Shown piece after piece: positions 12,028 through 13,591 of a stretch of DNA of 13,591 bases. Location of the stretch: positions 1-13,591 of the forward strand of contig JBPCRS010000229.1 in NCBI GenBank assembly GCA_050996575.1. The letters are read 5' to 3'. The notes under the pieces were generated by a model. That model saw only the letters and a list, made by a program, of their open reading frames with translations. It was not told the origin of the DNA and did no database searches. Every line of letters starts with the position of its first letter. The stretch's first letter is position 1. The DNA comes from DASUSH01 sp050996575. GTDB taxonomy: Bacteria > Actinomycetota > Thermoleophilia > Solirubrobacterales > 70-9. Both the position numbers and the translations under genes were made by a program.

Positions 12028-13373
12028 AGCCGATCTCCGAGCTCTCGCTGCGCCGAGGCGACCCGGCCGAGCTGCTCCTGCGCCGGGTGGCGGTCCTCGA
12101 CCCGGCGGCCGGCGTCAATGGCGTCCACGATGTCCTCGTCCGCGACGGCCGGATCGCCGAGCTCGCCGCCCCCGGCGAGGCGGCCGAGCCCGACGGCGTC
12201 GAGGTCGTCGAGGCGGAGGGGATGAGCGCCTTCCCGGCCTTCTTCGACCCGCACGTGCATCTGCGCACGCCCGGCCAAGAACACAAGGAGGACGTCGAGA
12301 CCGGCTCGCGCGCCGCTGCCGCCGGCGGCTTTTGCGCGGTCCTGGCGATGGCGAACACCGACCCGCCGATCGACACCGCGGCCGGTGTCCGCGCTCTATG
12401 CGAGGCGGCGGAGAGCGAGGCGAGCGTCGGTGTCGGCTTCCTTGCCTGCGTCACCCGCGGCATGCGCGGCGAGGAGCTCACCGACATGGCCGAGCTGCGC
12501 GATGCCGGCGCCGTCGGCTTCTCCGACGACGGACTGCCCGTGCGCAGCGCGAGGATGCTGCGCAAGGCGCTCCAGTACCAGCGCCTCGCCGGCCTGCCGA
12601 TCGCCCTGCACGAGGAGGACCCCGACCTCTCCGGCGACGGTGTCATGCACGAGGGCCCTGTATCGGCTGCGCTCGGCCTTGCCGGCATCCCCGCGGTATC
12701 GGAGTCGACTGCGATCGCCCGCGACACCGCGCTTGCGGGCTGCGAGGAGGCCCAGATCCACGTCCAGCACCTGTCCTGTCGAGGCTCGATCGAGGCGATC
12801 GCGCGGGCCAAGGACGCCGGCGTGCGCGTGACGACCGAGGTCACGCCCCACCACCTCACCCTCACCGAGGAGGAGGTCCGGACCCTCGACGCCTCGCGGT
12901 TCAAGATGAACCCGCCGTTGCGCTCCGAGGACGACCGCCAGGCCCTCATCGAGGGCTTTCGCTCAGGCGTGATCGACTGCATCGGCACCGACCACGCGCC
13001 GCACGCCACCGAGGAGAAGGAGGTCCCGTTCGAGCAGGCGGCGATGGGCGTGACCGGGCTCGAGACCGCCTTCGCCGTCCTCCACACCGAGCTCGTCCTG
13101 CCCGGTGTGCTCGGCCTCGGCCTCGTTATCGAGAGGCTGACCGCGGGCGCCGAGCCATTCGGCTTCGAGCGACCCACGCTTGCGCTCGGCAGCGAGGCCA
13201 ATCTCGTCCTCGTCGATCTCGAGGCAGAGTGGGAGGCCGCCGCCGAGGGCTGGGAGAGTCGCTCGGACAACTCCTCCTTCCACGGCCACAAGCTGTGCGG
13301 CCGCGTTCTGATGACTCTCGCCGCGGGCGGCGTCGCCTATCGCCAGCGCAGCTTCGCGATGGGGGTCGCGTGA
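12024..13373 (+). CDS. pyrC: Dihydroorotase
   Basis: The 449-residue product is a class I (multifunctional-like) dihydroorotase of the amidohydrolase superfamily. The zinc motif DPHVHLR is at 75-81, with NTDPPID (111-117), GFSDDG (165-170), ALHEED (194-199), VQHLS (247-251) and GTDHAPH (321-327). It closes carbamoyl aspartate to dihydroorotate. Metal bridging in this class can be by an aspartate of the FSDDG segment instead of a carboxylated lysine; D168 or D169 is the candidate. GTG is the start and overlaps the pyrB stop by four bases (GTGA). The N-terminal 20 residues precede the usual LLLRRVAVLDP strand and may be a small extension. Confidence 0.95.
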   Translation: MKPISELSLRRGDPAELLLRRVAVLDPAAGVNGVHDVLVRDGRIAELAAPGEAAEPDGVEVVEAEGMSAFPAFFDPHVHLRTPGQEHKEDVETGSRAAAAGGFCAVLAMANTDPPIDTAAGVRALCEAAESEASVGVGFLACVTRGMRGEELTDMAELRDAGAVGFSDDGLPVRSARMLRKALQYQRLAGLPIALHEEDPDLSGDGVMHEGPVSAALGLAGIPAVSESTAIARDTALAGCEEAQIHVQHLSCRGSIEAIARAKDAGVRVTTEVTPHHLTLTEEEVRTLDASRFKMNPPLRSEDDRQALIEGFRSGVIDCIGTDHAPHATEEKEVPFEQAAMGVTGLETAFAVLHTELVLPGVLGLGLVIERLTAGAEPFGFERPTLALGSEANLVLVDLEAEWEAAAEGWESRSDNSSFHGHKLCGRVLMTLAAGGVAYRQRSFAMGVA

Positions 13374-13591
13374 GCACTTCGAAGCTCGACCGCAACCGCG
13401 CGGCATTGGTCGTGGTCGACGTTCAGGAGGCATTTCGAAAGGCGATTCCCGGGTTCGCGAATGTCGCTGCCGCGAGCGCGAAGCTGGTCGAGGGCGCGAG
13501 CGCGATGGGGATTCCCGTCGTCATTACCGAGCAGTACCCGAAGGGGCTGGGGGAGATCGTTTCCGAGGTCTCCGAGCATCTCCCCGAGGGC
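13370..13591 (+). CDS. Isochorismatase-family cysteine hydrolase (5' part only)
   Basis: The first 74 codons are present and run off the window edge. LVVVDVQEAF (residues 13-22) holds the catalytic Asp17 of the isochorismatase-like fold. GIPVVITEQYPKGLG is typical of the YcaC/ISOC-type branch of the family. The catalytic lysine and cysteine would lie beyond the window. The family hydrolyses amides or vinyl ethers and includes several enzymes of pyrimidine breakdown, such as ureidoacrylate hydrolase. The GTG start overlaps the pyrC stop by four bases, so it is the fourth gene of the pyr operon. Its role there is unknown. Confidence 0.85.
   Translation, partial: MSTSKLDRNRAALVVVDVQEAFRKAIPGFANVAAASAKLVEGASAMGIPVVITEQYPKGLGEIVSEVSEHLPEG

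Noticed and set aside
11882..13291. Minus-strand open frame (469 codons) opposite pyrC
   Set aside because: It is Ser/Arg/Pro-rich shadow translation opposite a well-conserved enzyme.

Overview
The window is GC-rich, almost fully coding DNA of actinobacterial character. A deep-branching Actinomycetota lineage such as Thermoleophilia/Solirubrobacterales is my best guess. The reasons are strong GC bias in third codon positions, GTG starts, 4-bp ATGA/GTGA gene overlaps, several genes with a TANNNT -10 element 6-10 bases before the start codon and no Shine-Dalgarno (leaderless style), a CGAAC-N4-GTTC SOS box, and a CysO/MetO-like sulfur carrier. The genus cannot be named from sequence alone.

Left part (1-5237). 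A well-conserved SAM-I riboswitch (139-236) and two perfect hairpins precede a threonine-synthase-family PLP enzyme. After a decayed fragment and a secreted NHL-propeller protein comes a ubiquitin-like sulfur carrier whose Gly-Gly is followed by six extra residues. SAM control plus a sulfur carrier suggests that the 'threonine synthase' may really make homocysteine from O-phosphohomoserine (MetM/MetO type). The carrier is tightly coupled to a nucleotide-sugar pair resembling glucose-1-phosphate cytidylyltransferase and CDP-glucose 4,6-dehydratase, which would make CDP-4-keto-6-deoxyglucose.

Middle part (5238-8403). A six-TM diguanylate cyclase with intact GGDEF and I-site converges, with a 14-bp tail overlap, on a secreted protein of unknown function. 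Divergent from that gene is a coupled pair: an NTF2/SnoaL-like protein and a 91-residue protein made of twelve pentapeptide units.

Right part (8404-13591). A tRNA-Arg(CCG) lies divergent to a small PD-(D/E)XK-type nuclease. The space between them holds a LexA-type SOS box, so the nuclease looks DNA-damage inducible. Ribonuclease Z and a small lipoprotein follow. Then comes a pyrimidine operon, pyrR-pyrB-pyrC plus the start of an isochorismatase-family hydrolase. Every junction in it is a 4-bp overlap, and a PyrR-binding RNA hairpin overlaps the pyrR ribosome binding site.

The points most worth following are the SAM riboswitch / ThrC-like / sulfur-carrier set, the SOS-box nuclease, the pentad-repeat protein and the duplicated NHL C-terminal fragment.
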